Below are positions 10,491 through 24,335 of a stretch of 64,000 nucleotides of DNA, one piece after another (the stretch's first letter is position 1; the number at the start of each line of letters is the position of its first letter). The notes below the pieces were generated by a model. That model worked only from the letters and a program-made list of their open reading frames with translations. It was not told where the DNA came from and searched no databases. Location of the stretch: assembly GCA_014529385.2 (NCBI GenBank), contig CM043963.1:77982912-78046911 (forward strand). Direction: 5' to 3'. The translations under genes and the position numbers were made by a program. The stretch is from Adiantum capillus-veneris (taxonomy: Eukaryota > Streptophyta > Polypodiopsida > Polypodiales > Pteridaceae).

Positions 10491-10810
10491 CTTGCGGCAA
10501 CATCCACACACACACACACTCACCCACACACACACACACCCCACCACACCTTCCCCCCACCTCTCCTCTCTCTCCCATGCGCAGTCCGCAGCATACCACT
10601 CACTCACACACACTCTCTCGCGCGCAGTCTGCAGCATACCACACACCCACACACACTCGCCTTTCGGCAGCAGTTGAAACACACACACACCCCACCACAC
10701 CTTCCCCCCACCTCTCCTCTCTCTCCCATGCACAGTCTGCAGCATACCACACACCCACACACACTCGCCTTTCGGCAGCAGTTGAAACACACACACACAC
10801 ACACACCCCA
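10400..10810 (+). repeat. CT and CA microsatellites plus about 152-base minisatellite
   Basis: CT runs at about 10401-10424 and 10449-10488 lead into alternating CA runs and two or more copies of a unit containing GCAGTCCGCAGCATACCA-like sequence with a period near 152. The open frames predicted here are low-complexity translations, not genes. Confidence 0.85.
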
Positions 10811-11846
10811 CCACACTCCTCCCCCCTCTCCTTCCGCCATGCGCAAACAGTCCGCCATCCGCCACAGGAAAAAAAAGAGAAAAATATATATAAATTATAT
10901 ATATACATTATATAACCCCCCCCCCCCCCCTTTCCGGTGTTCCCACGCACGCATGCGCACATACATATACATATACGCACTCACCCACAAAAAAAAGATA
11001 TACACACACATGCTCCTGCACATACATACATACACACATGCATAAACGCCTACGACATAGACAAACGGAAGAAGAAGGATCCAAAGCACGCGCCGCCAAC
11101 GACAAAAACAGAAAATGTGCCGAAGGCATGCCTCGGCCGACTCCGAAAAGAAGTACGCTCAACACCAACGCACCGACAGCTCGCCATTCGCTGGCAACAC
11201 GCAACCTCGATGCCATCTCAGTAATTTTAGGTTATTTTACCATTATCTTCAGTTTTCACCCAAGCCATTGTAAAATTTCCCTTTTGTAAATATCCTCTCT
11301 CTAGGTGAGGATAACAAAGGCCCACCTAGAGATTCCCATCTTTTAATAACCATCCCCAAAACAAAGCAAGGGTCAACCACTCCGGGCCCACCACTTGCTT
11401 TGTCTCCTCGATTAAGATTACCCTAACCACACTGGGATTACCATAATCCAAGCAGCCAACACCTATAAATTGGCACTGAGAGGTCACTATCGGGGGGGGG
11501 GGCAACTTATGTGGAACCAAGCATTGGGTAGAGTGTAGTGGGAGGGATTGACACCATCACCATCACGGGGAGAGGGTTTAGGGTCTTGTGTGTTGAGTTT
11601 GCCTTGGAAATTGCACCATGTGAAGGGACTCACACGCATCTCTCGACTCCAATGGTCGATGCACACACGTATGCACACTCTTGGCAATGAACATTTGTAG
11701 TCATTGAGTCGCCCTAGAGAACGCACCAAGTAGGTTGCACCATCTCTTCCCCCTACCTCTCTACCACCACGGCATGCCACCTTGTAAATATTACAGAAAT
11801 AATTCACCCTCACACCCCCGAGGTTGTTTTTTTATCAATTGCGAGT

Positions 11847-11884
<38 letters not shown>

Positions 11885-12049
11885 TGTAGGCTTGCGGTGT
11901 TCATATCATCGTGGGCTTTGCGTCCTAGCCGCTCAAAGCTAGGTGGTGCCCCCTGTTCGCTTTACCGTGGCAGGCTCGAGGCGAGCCATTCGGCCCCCGG
12001 CGTTTTAGAGGCCGTCGGGGTTCGGGGTCCGCTTTGCGTCCGTCAATAG

Positions 12050-13140
<1,091 letters not shown>

Positions 13141-13159
13141 CTATCATGAAAAAGGTCCC

Positions 13160-13312
13160 GGATAGTGGGCATGGCCTAGTGGCATAGCCACACGGACAAC
13201 CGCATGGGGGCTCCCTCCAGGCTAGGGGCTATAAACTTCGGGGCGGGGGTTGTGTGTGGGAAGGAGTGTCTGTCGTCACCAAAAGGCTTGTGTCCTTTTA
13301 GTGGTATCAGAG
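13160..13312 (+). mobile_element. Possible tRNA-derived SINE head or LTR end
   Basis: TGGCCTAGTGG at 13172-13182 fits the RNA polymerase III A-box. GGGGGTTGTGTGTGGG at 13245-13260 is a degenerate B-box-like stretch about 65 bases on. Arrangements of this kind head plant SINEs. However, TGGTATCAGAG at 13302-13312 is a classic initiator-tRNA-Met primer site, which would instead make the preceding sequence an LTR end. The two readings are not resolved. Confidence 0.3.
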
Positions 13313-13439
13313 AAAAGTTGGTCTTGGGGAGGAGGAAGGGCATGGAGGAGTTTCCTGAGGCTTGCATGAGCTGTATGAGCATGGAAATGACCTCTATTGC
13401 TCACAAGATTCCATGGTGGAGTTGGACATAACAAATAGC

Positions 13440-13611
13440 CATGTTTTGATTGTCCACTACCTACACCATCCATATTCTTGTACATATACAAAGAATAAGA
13501 AGCTTCTCATTCTTGAAGCCTACTCCATCCACACAAACACACTGCACTCTTCTTCTCTTCCCTCTCTCACACCGCACAGCACACATGCACCCTTTCTACT
13601 GGTATCTGAGC
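13440..13611 (+). mobile_element. Copia-B 5' LTR end and primer-binding site
   Basis: 13450-13590 matches 34012-34150 (shared CCACTACCTACACCATCC, then CTCTCATTCTTGA-like and CACTCTTCTTCTC-like blocks). TGGTATCTGAGC at 13600-13611 differs by one base from the copia primer site TGGTATCAGAGC. So this is the right end of an LTR followed by internal sequence. The LTR start is not preserved, because similarity ends to the left of about 13445. Confidence 0.6.
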
Positions 13612-16318
13612 GGTAGCGGTGACCATCAGCTCTGCAGCCCCCCTCCCTCTCTTGTGCACATTTTTGCTCTCTTGCAAGCTCATGACATCAGCTATGGATG
13701 CTTGGTGCTTGCGATCGGATCTCGGGATTGCTTGGGAAGATCTGACATGATGGAGATTGGATTGGAGCTAAGGGAGAAGATTAGCCATGGGAGCTTGATT
13801 TTGAAGCCTGGCTTGGATCCAAAATGATGGAAAACCTTGCAGTGAGCTTGTCAGCTATGACAACAACTATGGGAGCTTAAGGATCGAGCTTGGTCCGGAT
13901 ATGACAAGTAGGAGGTGGCGGATCGAAATAGTATGGTGGAGCTCAGAGCTCTAGTGTGTTGTCTCCCATATCTTAAAAAATCTTGAGAGAGAGATCAAAA
14001 GAATATGTAGAGATAATGAGCATCAAGCTGTAGGGAAATCAGATCTACAGTAGAAAAATCAAGCTTGGAATCTTGAAGAGCAGTGAATTGGAAAACATGT
14101 AGCATAGATCTCCGTAAAGCTAGCAAGAGCAAGGAATCCAACAGAGCTCATGAGCTTGAAGGAGGCATAAAAGACTATATTAGGTAAAATGGGAAAATCC
14201 CAATTCCTAGGTTGGACAACTTTCAACATATCACGTATAAAGTAATGAGATTTTTGTCAAAGATGTCAATTTGCTTAAGGTCTCATTCCGATTTATGCAC
14301 GTTGATTACACATTGAGAACAAAATTGGACATGAAATTTCTTGGTTCTAGTCAATTGAGCCATTAAGATACTAGTGCATTCTAGTTATTATCATTGTGTA
14401 TGCTTTATTGTCCTACCTATGATTTATTTTAAAGGGAAGTTTCAAGGCCCACCACTTATCCAAGCTAAGTTCAAAATGAGTACCTAAAATTATTCAAGGT
14501 CCACCACTTGTCCAAGCTAGGACCCAAATTGAGGAAAACAACCCAGTTGTCTATGACATTCAAACTCATCCAAACAAAGTCCACTGCTAATCTAGGATTT
14601 CTTCATTTGAGGGATGAAGCATACATAAAACACCTGTATCATGTGATTGGTTGCATCATAAGAGTGGTGGTGTCATGGTGCACTTATCTAAGCTAGGCTC
14701 CCTTGGAGGAATATAAATCTCACCAATTATCCAAGCTAGGTTCCCTTAACCTATGGAGGAATACAAAGTCAACTTCTTGTCCAAGCTACACTCAAAGTGA
14801 TATGTTAAACTGAGTACCTATATATATTCCTAAGTTATTCTCTATTGAAATAAATAAGTTTTCTAGTGAGAAAAACCCCATTCCCAAGACTAATGATCAC
14901 TTTCAATTTTTATGAATATAGCCAATTTGACCATTAACAAACAAAAAAATTGAATTTTATTTAAGATATCACTTTCACATTTCTTTTTTAGATATTGTTT
15001 GAGCCACATCAAGAAGTGTCATGATCACATACATTACATTCTAGAAAACCATGTGATACACCACTTTATGGACATAGATGTATTTTTTTGAACATGTTCA
15101 TGAGCATAAGACATTTAGATATTCAACTACACTTATGTTAAGTCATCCTAATTTTATACATTTTATAACAAACGGGTTTTTAAATTCACCACTTGGCCAT
15201 TCTAAACTATTCAATCAATTTCATGTTACTTGTGTCAATGCAATTCTATGTGTATTTATGAGAAAAAAGTAGTTGTTATAAAGAAAATTTCACTCTATTT
15301 GCAACTATAATAAATGGAAAGCTCTTGTTTTTATTACATTGTTCTTATCGTTAAACATATTTGGAAAACACAAGTCTTAAGGAAGAAGAATTAAACTAAT
15401 GTCAATAATGGATTTTATGATAAAGAGTTGTGATTTTGACATTATGTTCTAAATGAATGGGTTATAGCTGCATATTTTTCAAAATTGTATGATTTAGATA
15501 ATAAATTTTTTATTTGTGCATGATTACATGTATATGAATTCCCATGCCAATATCAAAACAACATGGCATATTCTTGTATGAGTCTCCATGCTAATATGAC
15601 AACAACATTGTTCAATGAATTTTATTTATTTATTGAATGAAGATAAAAAAAGAGGTCTTCTATTGATACAACTTATATTAAGTACAATATAATATATACC
15701 ACCCATTGACCCAGCATAAGAAGTCGTACTCATGTTTTAAAGAAAAAGGACGTTTTTTATGTCGTACTTGTGCCTTGAAGCAAAAATGGTTCTCTTGATA
15801 AATCCATTTATACATCGTAAACAAAAATAGTGATCACATTCCAAACTAAAAATACAAAGAAAAATTTGTATCCTTAAATTAGAATTCACTCCATTAATAA
15901 AGAAGTCCCCTTTCACTAGGGTGAACTTTTTGGAAAAATCCAAGTTACAACGAGGCCTAAATACTTATAGTGGATCCATTTATACAAGATATGAGCACAA
16001 TATAGATAATTCTCTACTCAAAGCAACAAGAAAAATAGCACCCATAAGAAGGATACACTCCATTAATAAAGAGTCCCCCAAATGTTAAGGTGCACTCCAT
16101 GTGAAACACATTAGATTGAATAAAAGTCCCCTTACAATAGGGTACACTTCAAGTAGAGAAAAATAATGTCATAAATGGTTGAATGAAGGATAAATGTATA
16201 ATTTATATTCACCTTGAATAACAATTTACAATGAACCAGTTCTAATTGATATGTGGTTTTGTGTACAATTGATATCTTTGTCACTACATCCTTGCCAAAC
16301 AACTTCAACATGTGACTC
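13612..16318. other. Decayed copia leader and AT-rich DNA, no gene seen
   Basis: 13612-14160 follows the primer site and may be a decayed gag leader (repeated ATGGGAGCTT-like phrases), but no gag motif is readable. 14440-14830 holds several diverged copies of a CCACCACTTGTCCAAGCTA motif related to the 26-kb satellite. 14830-16318 is AT-rich, with only short chance ORFs. CACTCCATTAATAAAGA recurs at about 15887 and 16067 (GTCCCCT nearby), suggesting an old local duplication. Confidence 0.6.
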
Positions 16319-16921
16319 TCAACATTGTCTTCTTGACAAGTAGAAATTCATGACATAAGGTGTCTTAGGATCCTCTACCTTGTTCACAATTGTATTAGAA
16401 GTATAATTTCTCTTGTTTCTTGCACACAACCATCCACTAACCATGGAACTATTGTGCCTCCTCAAAATTTTGGAAATATGAGATAAGTTCTTGGCATATT
16501 CCACATCACTCTATATGGAGCATCATAAAAATATAGCATGTAGATCCTCAAACATCCCCCAAACCGAAGTCAAATTCTTATGATAAACTCTTTTATATCC
16601 AATCATAATATTTGGATTTTGACAAATCTTATTGCTCATAAACATCTTGAACTTTGAACAATGCATAGGAAAGCACATCTCAAGTATATGTTGAGCTTTG
16701 GTTAGTAATAGCGACTCCATATCCAAGGTTCAAAATAATCAGAACAAAAGTCTAAGAAAGCTTTGTGCATCACGGTGCACCACATGATAAACTTCATCTT
16801 TGTCATTGACAATTTGCACGTGCTCGGCCCATGATGTAACAATATCATCGTGTCGCATTTCAACTGAATGAAGTAGTAAACCCTCTATATCTAAGATAAT
16901 AACCCTCCGTTGTTGCTTCAA
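16319..16921 (-). pseudogene. FCP1/NIF-like HAD phosphatase remnant, copy B
   Basis: Read on the - strand, 16921-16739 gives RRVIILDIEGLLLHS followed by a HRDAQSFLRLLF segment. This fits the first catalytic motif (DxDxT/V) and the start of an NIF-type phosphatase domain. The second aspartate is Glu here (DIEG), which would be expected to weaken or abolish phosphatase activity. The next ORF, 16726-16523, contains a NKICQNPN...VYHKNLTSVW stretch that aligns in position with the cap/middle part of plant NIF proteins. The 16504-16319 ORF is unrecognised. Frames change between pieces without clear splice sites, so it reads as a pseudogene. FCP1/SCP enzymes dephosphorylate RNA polymerase II CTD and other nuclear proteins. 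Confidence 0.5.
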
Positions 16922-17772
16922 GGTAAGTAGTAATAATTGAGTAGGGGGTGGTCGATGGCTTCAATGAGGCCCCATAAAAGGTTGAATAGAAGAATTTTCT
17001 CTTTCAAATGAATTATTCCACTCTAAAAACAACATATATCTTTCTTTTGGCTCTGAAAAGAAACATGAAACATTTAGTTGATATTCATTTTTAAACCTTA
17101 ATTTTTTAATGTTTTAGCATTCAACATTTGATCACTATAGACATCCAAAAGAATCTTAAATTGGTATCACAATACTAAAAAACCATGTGATTAGAAAATT
17201 AGGGCAATTTGTCAATACATAAGTACACTTTAAATCTCTCCAAGTCAATTGATACAATTGGTCTAAAAAACAATGGTTCAATATCAAGAAAAACTCAAAC
17301 ACAAAGAATAATCTTTGTGTGAAGTTTTTTAGTTGCAAAGACACAAAAGTTTGCAAAGTAACCATGGTTGTTCTTAGAGGTTTCTTCTTTCATCTAAATG
17401 AAATGGTCCAAGTTCCCTATGAAATACTCCTTCAAAGAATAATCTGGATGAAATCTGCAAGAAACCATGATGAAGTGAGTGTTTTGCATCAAAATACAAG
17501 TATCATTTGCAAAAGTATTTATTGAAAATTCAACATGATTTCTAGTGAGTAGTACCTTAGTGTCTGAAAAGATTGTGCACATTTAGTATCTTCTTCACAA
17601 AAGCCATAGCTGTTACAGTCTTCAATGATGAAGTGGCACAACCTAGCTTCCTTGCTAAGGATATTAATGGTGCTCCCTTCATCATATCAATATTGGTTTT
17701 TTATTTTTCCATTATTTCTACTATTTTTTTCCTTCTAATCTCCTTTTCTCTTCTTGGATTAGATGACTCCTC
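16922..17772. other. AT-rich spacer between HAD-like remnants
   Basis: Short ORFs on both strands show no recognisable family. Nothing convincing is seen apart from its place between two related gene remnants on the same strand. Confidence 0.5.
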
Positions 17773-18425
17773 CTACTTGCCAAACAGGTCTCCTAGCTTC
17801 TCAAACATTGGTAGCTTATTTGTGGCTATCTCCTTTTGTGACCATCTTGAGTTTTGATCTTTCCAATAGTCCATGAGACCTTTGTATTCATTGTCATTGG
17901 AAATTGGGGCTTGTCCATAATGATTAGAGTCAATGAACTCACACACATCTTTGCTCTCATCAAGTTGTAACAAGTATGGGAGCAAATCTTCTATGAGAAC
18001 ATTATGAACCATATGTTCTTCATCAAACTTTGAAGAAAATATGCAATTATTTGTAGGTGAAACACAATATTTGTATGGAGAGTCATCAACAAGAATTGTT
18101 TTGCATGGATCACATTCAAAGCATGCATATATTTTTGCCAATGGCTTAAACATAGCTGGAACTTGAGGATTGTCTGGTCTAAATAATTTCACGCCTTTGG
18201 GAACATAGAAAGATTCTTGAGACCAAACTACAAAAAATGGCAATATCTCCTCTGTAGTGCTTTGAATTGTTCTCAACATCTGGTAAACATTAGCTTCTCT
18301 AGATGCTGACCAAGTCCCAACATTGAATCTCTTCATTATGGTCTTAAAAATGTGGATGCACCCTAGCCGTAACACAAAATGCCTTTGTGAATCATATTGA
18401 ATAGATTCATGAATTGATGATGGCT
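17773..18425 (-). pseudogene. FCP1/NIF-like HAD phosphatase remnant, copy A
   Basis: The - strand frame has FNVGTWSASREANVYQMLRT, then FFVVWSQESFYVPKG, then PCKTILVDDSPYKYCVSP and a DLLPYLLQLDES...FIDSNHYGQAPIS tail. WSQE, the VDDSPYK acidic motif and the C-terminal order match plant NIF/FCP1-like phosphatases of the HAD superfamily. The piece carrying catalytic motif I is absent from this frame. The frame can be extended to about 18425 before a stop, so the gene is either split by introns or truncated. An unrecognised ORF (18688-18407) lies directly upstream on the same strand. Copy B, 0.85 kb downstream, carries the missing N-terminal motif, which suggests a tandem gene pair in decay. Confidence 0.65.
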
Positions 18426-18699
18426 GTTGACTTCATTTCAATAGTAGACCATTCAAGTCCAATATTACTGTCAACATGGATTTGTTTTGGGATTTGATGA
18501 AACCAAAGTAGTTGCGTCAAAAACACTCCATGCAGATATTTTATAGATTGAAAGTTTTCACACATGGCTTCCTTTGATGAAAGATGCAACAAAGAGGCCT
18601 TAGGTATTTGCATTTGAGTATCAATCATTGGATTCAATTCTTCAAGTGAGACCTTTGTGGATACATGTGGAAGGCTCTCATTAATCATTTTTGGATTGA

Positions 18700-21600
18700 A
18701 GTATTCCTTATCTATTCCACCCTCAATCCCTGGATCTAAGGAAAAAACAATGAAAGATCACACAATAGCCTCCTAGAGGATGACAAATTGTCCAAGCTAT
18801 GCTCCATTCAAGCTTAGGGGACCATAAGATCCATCACTTACCAGATCTATTCTCTATGAAGCATAGAGATCCATAAGGTTCTCCACTTTTCCAAGCTATG
18901 TCCCATTCAAGTGTAGAGAGCCAGTAGTTCCACCACTTGTCCAAGATAAGCTCCATTGAAACATAAAAAAAGAGATAGACACACTGCATGGCTACAAGCT
19001 TCTATTTTATCTTCAATATATCATCCCTAGTGTGAATGATTCATTACTCTCAAGCTTCATTATATGCCCAACGACAAGTATCATGGATTATTTAGTCTCA
19101 ATCTCCACCACTTGTTTAACCTAAAGTATCATGGATTATTTGGTGTCAATATCCATCACTTGTCTAACTTATAGTCCACTGTAATATGTTTATTGTGTTT
19201 TTCAGCTTCAACTTTTCTAACCTTGTTTTATTTTTAGGATGGACCATGGATTATTTGGTGTCAATCTCAATCACTTGTCGAACTTATAGTTCACTGTAAC
19301 ATGTTTATTGTGGTTTTAAGCTTCAACTTTTCTAACCTTGTTTCACTTTTGGGATGGACTTTGAATCTGGGGAAAAAGTGCACTTGATACTTGACAACGA
19401 AATTGTTTGTGCTGGTTGTGTCTGTAGAACAAATGAAGATTCCACTTGTTGTGGTTTAAAGATAGGGCAAGGAAATGTATCCATACTAGTCGAGAAATCC
19501 ATTTCAAACAATCTATTTTAAAAGCTTTTGTGCATCCTAGATCCACTAGCTGGCCATTCTTAACAAGTTTTGGAAGGCAAGATGTCATAATAATCAATAT
19601 CTAATTCTCCTAAATGATTTTCTCATGTTAAACTGATCATTTAATATGGGGAAGTTCCAGGGGAGAAAAAGCTAGAATATTGGTTAAGCTAGCAGACCAG
19701 CCACAGTAGGGATCCAAAGGAGGGAAAATAGGGATCCAAAGGGGGGGACATCTGCAAAAGAGCCATGTGCAACAATGGGCTAAAAAGACCCTAAGGTTCA
19801 TCCCATTAAGACTTCCAAAATGCTAAGGTTCCAAAATTCAAAGGTTGTGTCCAAAGGTCAACCTTAAGGGAATTGGATGCTTTGTGTGTGTACATAAAAG
19901 TCTTTGCAATCCCTAATTGGGAGGGGGCGAGCCTTGTATCTAGGGGATGAGAGAGAAAGCCACACACACACAAGCTCCCTTTACACAAAGGGAATGAGGG
20001 ACACATGTCAGCTCCCTAGCCTAGATGCCCACAAGGTGTACCCAATTCCTATTGGATGGCCTTGGAGGGGGACCAATGAGAATTAGGCTAGAGTAAACCT
20101 AGTTTAATTAATTTAAAAACACTTAATAAAAGAACCAATGAGAATTAAGTCTCCTAGATGACTATTGGACAGTCTCCCAAGGAGTCCAATGAGCATTCAG
20201 CAGCCCAATGGCTTGCCTGATTCCTATTGGCCAGGAGGCAAAGGGGTCCAATGAGAGTTTAGTTGAATTATTAAATTACACCAAGCTCTCACAAAAGGGA
20301 AAAGGGGGACACATGTCAGAAGGCTATCACTTATACTGCTTAATTGTCATTGGCTTGACTTGGGGAGGTCCAATGAGGGTAGAGCAAGAGCAAATAGCAA
20401 GAGGGCTCACCCAAGAGAGAGAGGGGGCTGCTTTTTGCAAGGCATTATCACTCACACACTCACACACAGCCTATGTGTGAAGTAAAGAAGACTATCTCTT
20501 CCCAAGCTTTAATGGAGAGCTCATCACCTACTCCAAGCTTGTGAGATAGAAGCCTACATCGACACACTCTTGGCATGTGGATGCAAATCCAACCAAGAGC
20601 TAAGCTTCAATGCATGCTCATCTCCTCTACCAAGATAATTACTAAGCTCAGCTATGCTAATATGAGTGATTATGTGAGGAGATGTACATCTTTCTCATAA
20701 GATACTCCTTCTTCCTCTCAATCTACTCTCATACCCTGCTAGCTCTCACCATCTTCGAAGGTGTGTGAGGTCTTGGGTCTAAGACCGGGGATAATTGATG
20801 TTGTGTTTGCTAAGTGTTTTGCTTAGTGCATGAAGATTTCATCTTCATTGCACTAGCTAGTCTTGAAGGAACACAAAGAATTGTATTGTACAATGTCTGG
20901 GAGAAACCATAATACAAAGCCTTTTGGAGGGGGGACCGGCTCCATGAAAATCCGGTCCTCAACTATTGTCAATAGCTTAATTTCTCTCTCTTTTGAAAGT
21001 ATTGTTCATGCTATCTAAATAGGTGTTATGCTTTTTGTTGCTCTCTCCACCCAAGCACTCTTGTAATTCTCATTAGTAATCTATTCTAATGAAATGCCCA
21101 CTATGTTCATGCTAATTTCCGCTACACACAAGTTTTTAGGCCATTAAATGTTACACAAGATGCTTTATATACCATGAATTCATAATTTGAAACACGTTTT
21201 TTAAGGAAATGTGCATATGAGGTACACTACTGTGCCATTCTTAATAGTTATTAGAATGTGAGCTGAAATTTATACCCATAACTTGGCTCTTCTAAGTAAC
21301 CAAAAGACAAATGAGTGAAACTTAGAACTACCATTTGACCATTCTAAAGAACTCTTAGAAGGTGGTAGCATCTTAAACCAAACATTCCAAACAAGTTGTG
21401 GAAGGGTGGTTGGTGCACTCAATAAACTGGTAATTTTTCATTCAAAGAACATTGTGTAAATATGGGTGCATCCTAGATCCGCCATTTGTACAATCTAAAA
21501 AAGTTCTTGAGAGGAGCAACAGAATTTCCAATTCACCATCAAGATACTTTAAGCAAGGTATGGATGGAAAAGTGCATCCTTTACTTAACATTTAGCTATT

Positions 21601-23240
21601 CTAAACAAGTTTTACAGGGGTTTGGTACATTCAAAATCCACTATTGGGATATTCTTAAGGGTACAAAATAAAAAATGCATTGAAAATGAACTATTGCATA
21701 AATTGCTAATGCATAAGTTTATGCTCTGATAAAATATGTACAATGAGATATAAATTTTTGTATGGATTATGTTTAGCATGATACATGAACTTTGAAATAG
21801 ACCATTATTATGCTAGCTCAAAAAATCTTGTGAAATTCAATGGATATCACTCTAGGAACAGATCTCTGTATGAAATCAACTATTCATTGCATAACATGGT
21901 AATGCCATCACAACTCACGGTGTTTATCATGATACATACTCAATAATGAGTCGGTTACAAATAGATTATCAATAACTTTCATATAAGGGACTTTATCATG
22001 AGATTGAGTGATGTCATGTAAATTCATATTTTGTAAGAAGCTCTTCACCACTTTCTATGTGGCGTAGGGTTTCAACACAAACATAGCCATATTTATACAA
22101 TCTAATTTGTGTTGTGGTGGATTTATGCCAAGGTGGAAAATTGGGATAAAAAATATCATACATTTGGGCTCATACTAAGACCAAGAGTACTATTTATATA
22201 TCCTACCAAATTTCCATCTTCTACGTCACCAAAAATATATCTCATCATCCACACATTTGACATTTGGATCCTCCAAAAGTGAGTACCTAGCTGCCCTTGG
22301 AGATATCTTGCACAACTTCTTCCAAGTTTCATGGAAATACTTATGACCACCATACTGGAGAATAGTCATACCCTTTTCATGATGTGTATTTACAAAAAGC
22401 CCATAACCAAATCCTTGTATATTTGAAGCTCGTACTTCAAAGATAACACCACTTATCTCATGGGAAAAGTTTGTATACCAAGAGGATCATCAGACCACAC
22501 ATAATGTGAAAGACATTGTCTTTTAATATCTCTTATCATTTTTGAGTCTACAATAAAAAAATGTTTAACATATTTTGGTTAAAAAATGTCAAACGTTGTA
22601 GACTATATGTTTTAGTTAAGTTTTATATGTCATGAAGTATGACTTCAACATAGTAAAGAATCAATTTTTTGTATGCCAATTTACATTGAATTTGTTTTTA
22701 GTAGATATGTTACTTCAAACTATTGATGTAATAAGCAACGATTTATCTTTCTTACAATTTTATACTATTAAGAAAAGGTTCATTACATGATACTTTTGAG
22801 CAAAAATAAAGTCAAAGATCTTAAATCAATGATTAATATACTTGACAATATACATGATGAAACTATCATTACATGTTAAAAAAAAGATATCAAACTTATT
22901 TCAAAAAATAGCTTAATTACATGACAAGTGGGTATAGAAGCTTAGCTCATACTTGATTCAAGGTTCAAAAAGTCCGTAACTGATATGGGTGTCCCATTGT
23001 CAATGCTCCTGCTGTATTTGATACTCCATGGTCATCAATGGGCTGATCTAATTGATCACTTTGAAGTTTTGCCCATTTTTTGACATCGTCATGCTAATTT
23101 GCAAAGCTCAAAAGTCTTGTTTTAAGCTTTCTTTGGTCGTCAGTACTGTCCACAAGGCATAACACTTCCCTTTTCTGCTTGAGTCCCAACTCTGTTATGT
23201 ATCCATCACTGAACATGTCAATAAGCTTGAAATATTATTT
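18700..23240. other. AT-rich intergenic DNA with dispersed short motifs
   Basis: No gene is recognised. 18790-18960, 19080-19300, 19540 and 21200-21660 contain scattered CCACTTGTCCAAGCTA-like or CCATTTGG.CATTCTAA-like motifs. 20040-20400 contains four ATTGG...GTCCAATGAG pairs. 20880-21120 has an LTR-like look (polyadenylation-like AT tracts, TTCTCATTAGTAATC) without any partner. The rest is unique and AT-rich. Confidence 0.6.
20040..20400 (+). repeat. Degenerate repeats with inverted ATTGG/CCAAT pairs
   Basis: CTATTGG or CATTGG followed 15-25 bases later by CCAATGAG occurs at about 20053-20079, 20164-20193, 20226-20254 and 20348-20378. The copies sit in a loosely repeated G-rich context and look like an old minisatellite; each pair could form a small hairpin. 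Confidence 0.5.
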
Positions 23241-24199
23241 GCAATACTTTTGAATGCATTGCTTGATTGTCAACTCTTTCTTGAGTTATAGAAACTTGAC
23301 ATCTGACAATTGACTCATACTTCCATAATCTAGATCAGGGTGTCATGCATCTAGTATTATGGATTGTGTCCCTAGATTTGAAGAACTAATAAGTCCCTCA
23401 AAGGAATCTCCCTTGCTCAAGAACACAAGTGTGGTGAAGAATTCTATAGCACCAGTAAATTCCAAATGCTTCACATTGTGCAATGCCCCAACAAATTGTA
23501 TTTTGACCATGTTTGTCATACTTTGCAAAGCATACTGTAACTGCACATAGTCTTTATTCTTCAAAAAAGAAAGGATCACACATTGTGGTTCTATTGACCC
23601 ACTTGCAGTAGCCATAATACCATATATGAGATCTTTGAATCTTTTAGTTGACCATTGTAGATTGCTCTCCAAATCACATGTGTTGTCCAAGATACACAAT
23701 CCTATAGGGATAGGATCGTTTAGATAGCTCTAACTAAGATCTTCTCTCCATTTGAAGACTGACAACATATATAGACCATGGAATATTTATAATTGAATCT
23801 TCTTTTTCTTTTACAATATTGATCGTCCATTGGATATAATTTCTTGCCTCTTCTAGAAAATCAATCTTCTTTGTACCACGTTGTAGTTGTAATGTCAGCC
23901 AAGTATCACATAGTGTCAAGAAATGGGAGTAAACAACATCATTAATGTTGTATGTGGTAGAAAGCTCCTCCCAATTTTTCATATGGATTCTGCTCATTGA
24001 GCACATTGAATTTCTCAAGCAACTCATCTTGAATAATTTGATCTTGTTTCAATTGCTTGTTACAATCAATCATGTCTATTACAATTGGTGTATCCTTTGC
24101 ACTCTTAGACAAAACAATCATTCCAGTCTCTATTTTTGTTTGACTCTCTTCTATATCATCTTTGTCTAGCCCACACAAATATCTAAAAATTGTGGCCAC
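23240..24199 (-). pseudogene. Downstream exons or remnants of DGQH-type gene
   Basis: Three - strand ORFs (24199-23942, 24027-23734, 23699-23343) follow the 24.4-25.6 kb ORFs in the same direction. The first two overlap across what looks like a frameshift near 23985. Visible sequence is mostly hydrophilic and helical (DELLEKFNVLNEQNPYEKL; LCDTWLTLQLQRGTKKIDFL) with no family I can name. They are assigned to the upstream gene only by strand, spacing and uninterrupted coding look. Confidence 0.4.
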
Positions 24200-24335
24200 T
24201 GGCTTCTTATTCTCTCTCTCTAATTGCTATGATTTGCAGCCATCAATCATAAATAGGATCAGAGTAAGTGACCATATGAGGTTTTTTGGTGATGAATGAT
24301 GCACCAATAAAAATCCTTGCCATTTTGAGAAATGC

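Larger units (their letters stand above)
9623..12045 (+). mobile_element. 3' LTR of Gypsy-1 (about 2.4 kb)
   Basis: It begins TGATAACC after the polypurine tract and ends GTCCGTCA at 12045, the exact point where similarity to the 5' LTR stops. The first 900 bases are strongly C-rich, with four poly-C runs and CT/CA microsatellites. The last 1.5 kb match the 5' LTR. A block of about 65 bases (CCCCACCACACCTTCCCCCC onward) occurs at about 10536 and again at about 10688, once only in the 5' LTR, so the minisatellite expanded or contracted after insertion. A TATA-like CCTATAAAT lies at about 11463. The five bases after the LTR are ATAGT; I find no matching duplication at the left end, as expected if that LTR is truncated. 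Confidence 0.75.

Noticed and set aside
9867-11045. Long Pro/Ser/His-rich ORFs (up to 275 codons)
   Set aside because: They are translations of poly-C, CT and CA repeats inside the Gypsy-1 LTR, open in several frames at once.
13172-13260. tRNA gene
   Set aside because: An A-box is present, but the sequence does not fold into a convincing cloverleaf and the B-box is poor; at most a SINE head.
23359-24169. + strand ORFs opposite the DGQH gene remnant
   Set aside because: Antisense shadows of more coding-like - strand ORFs.
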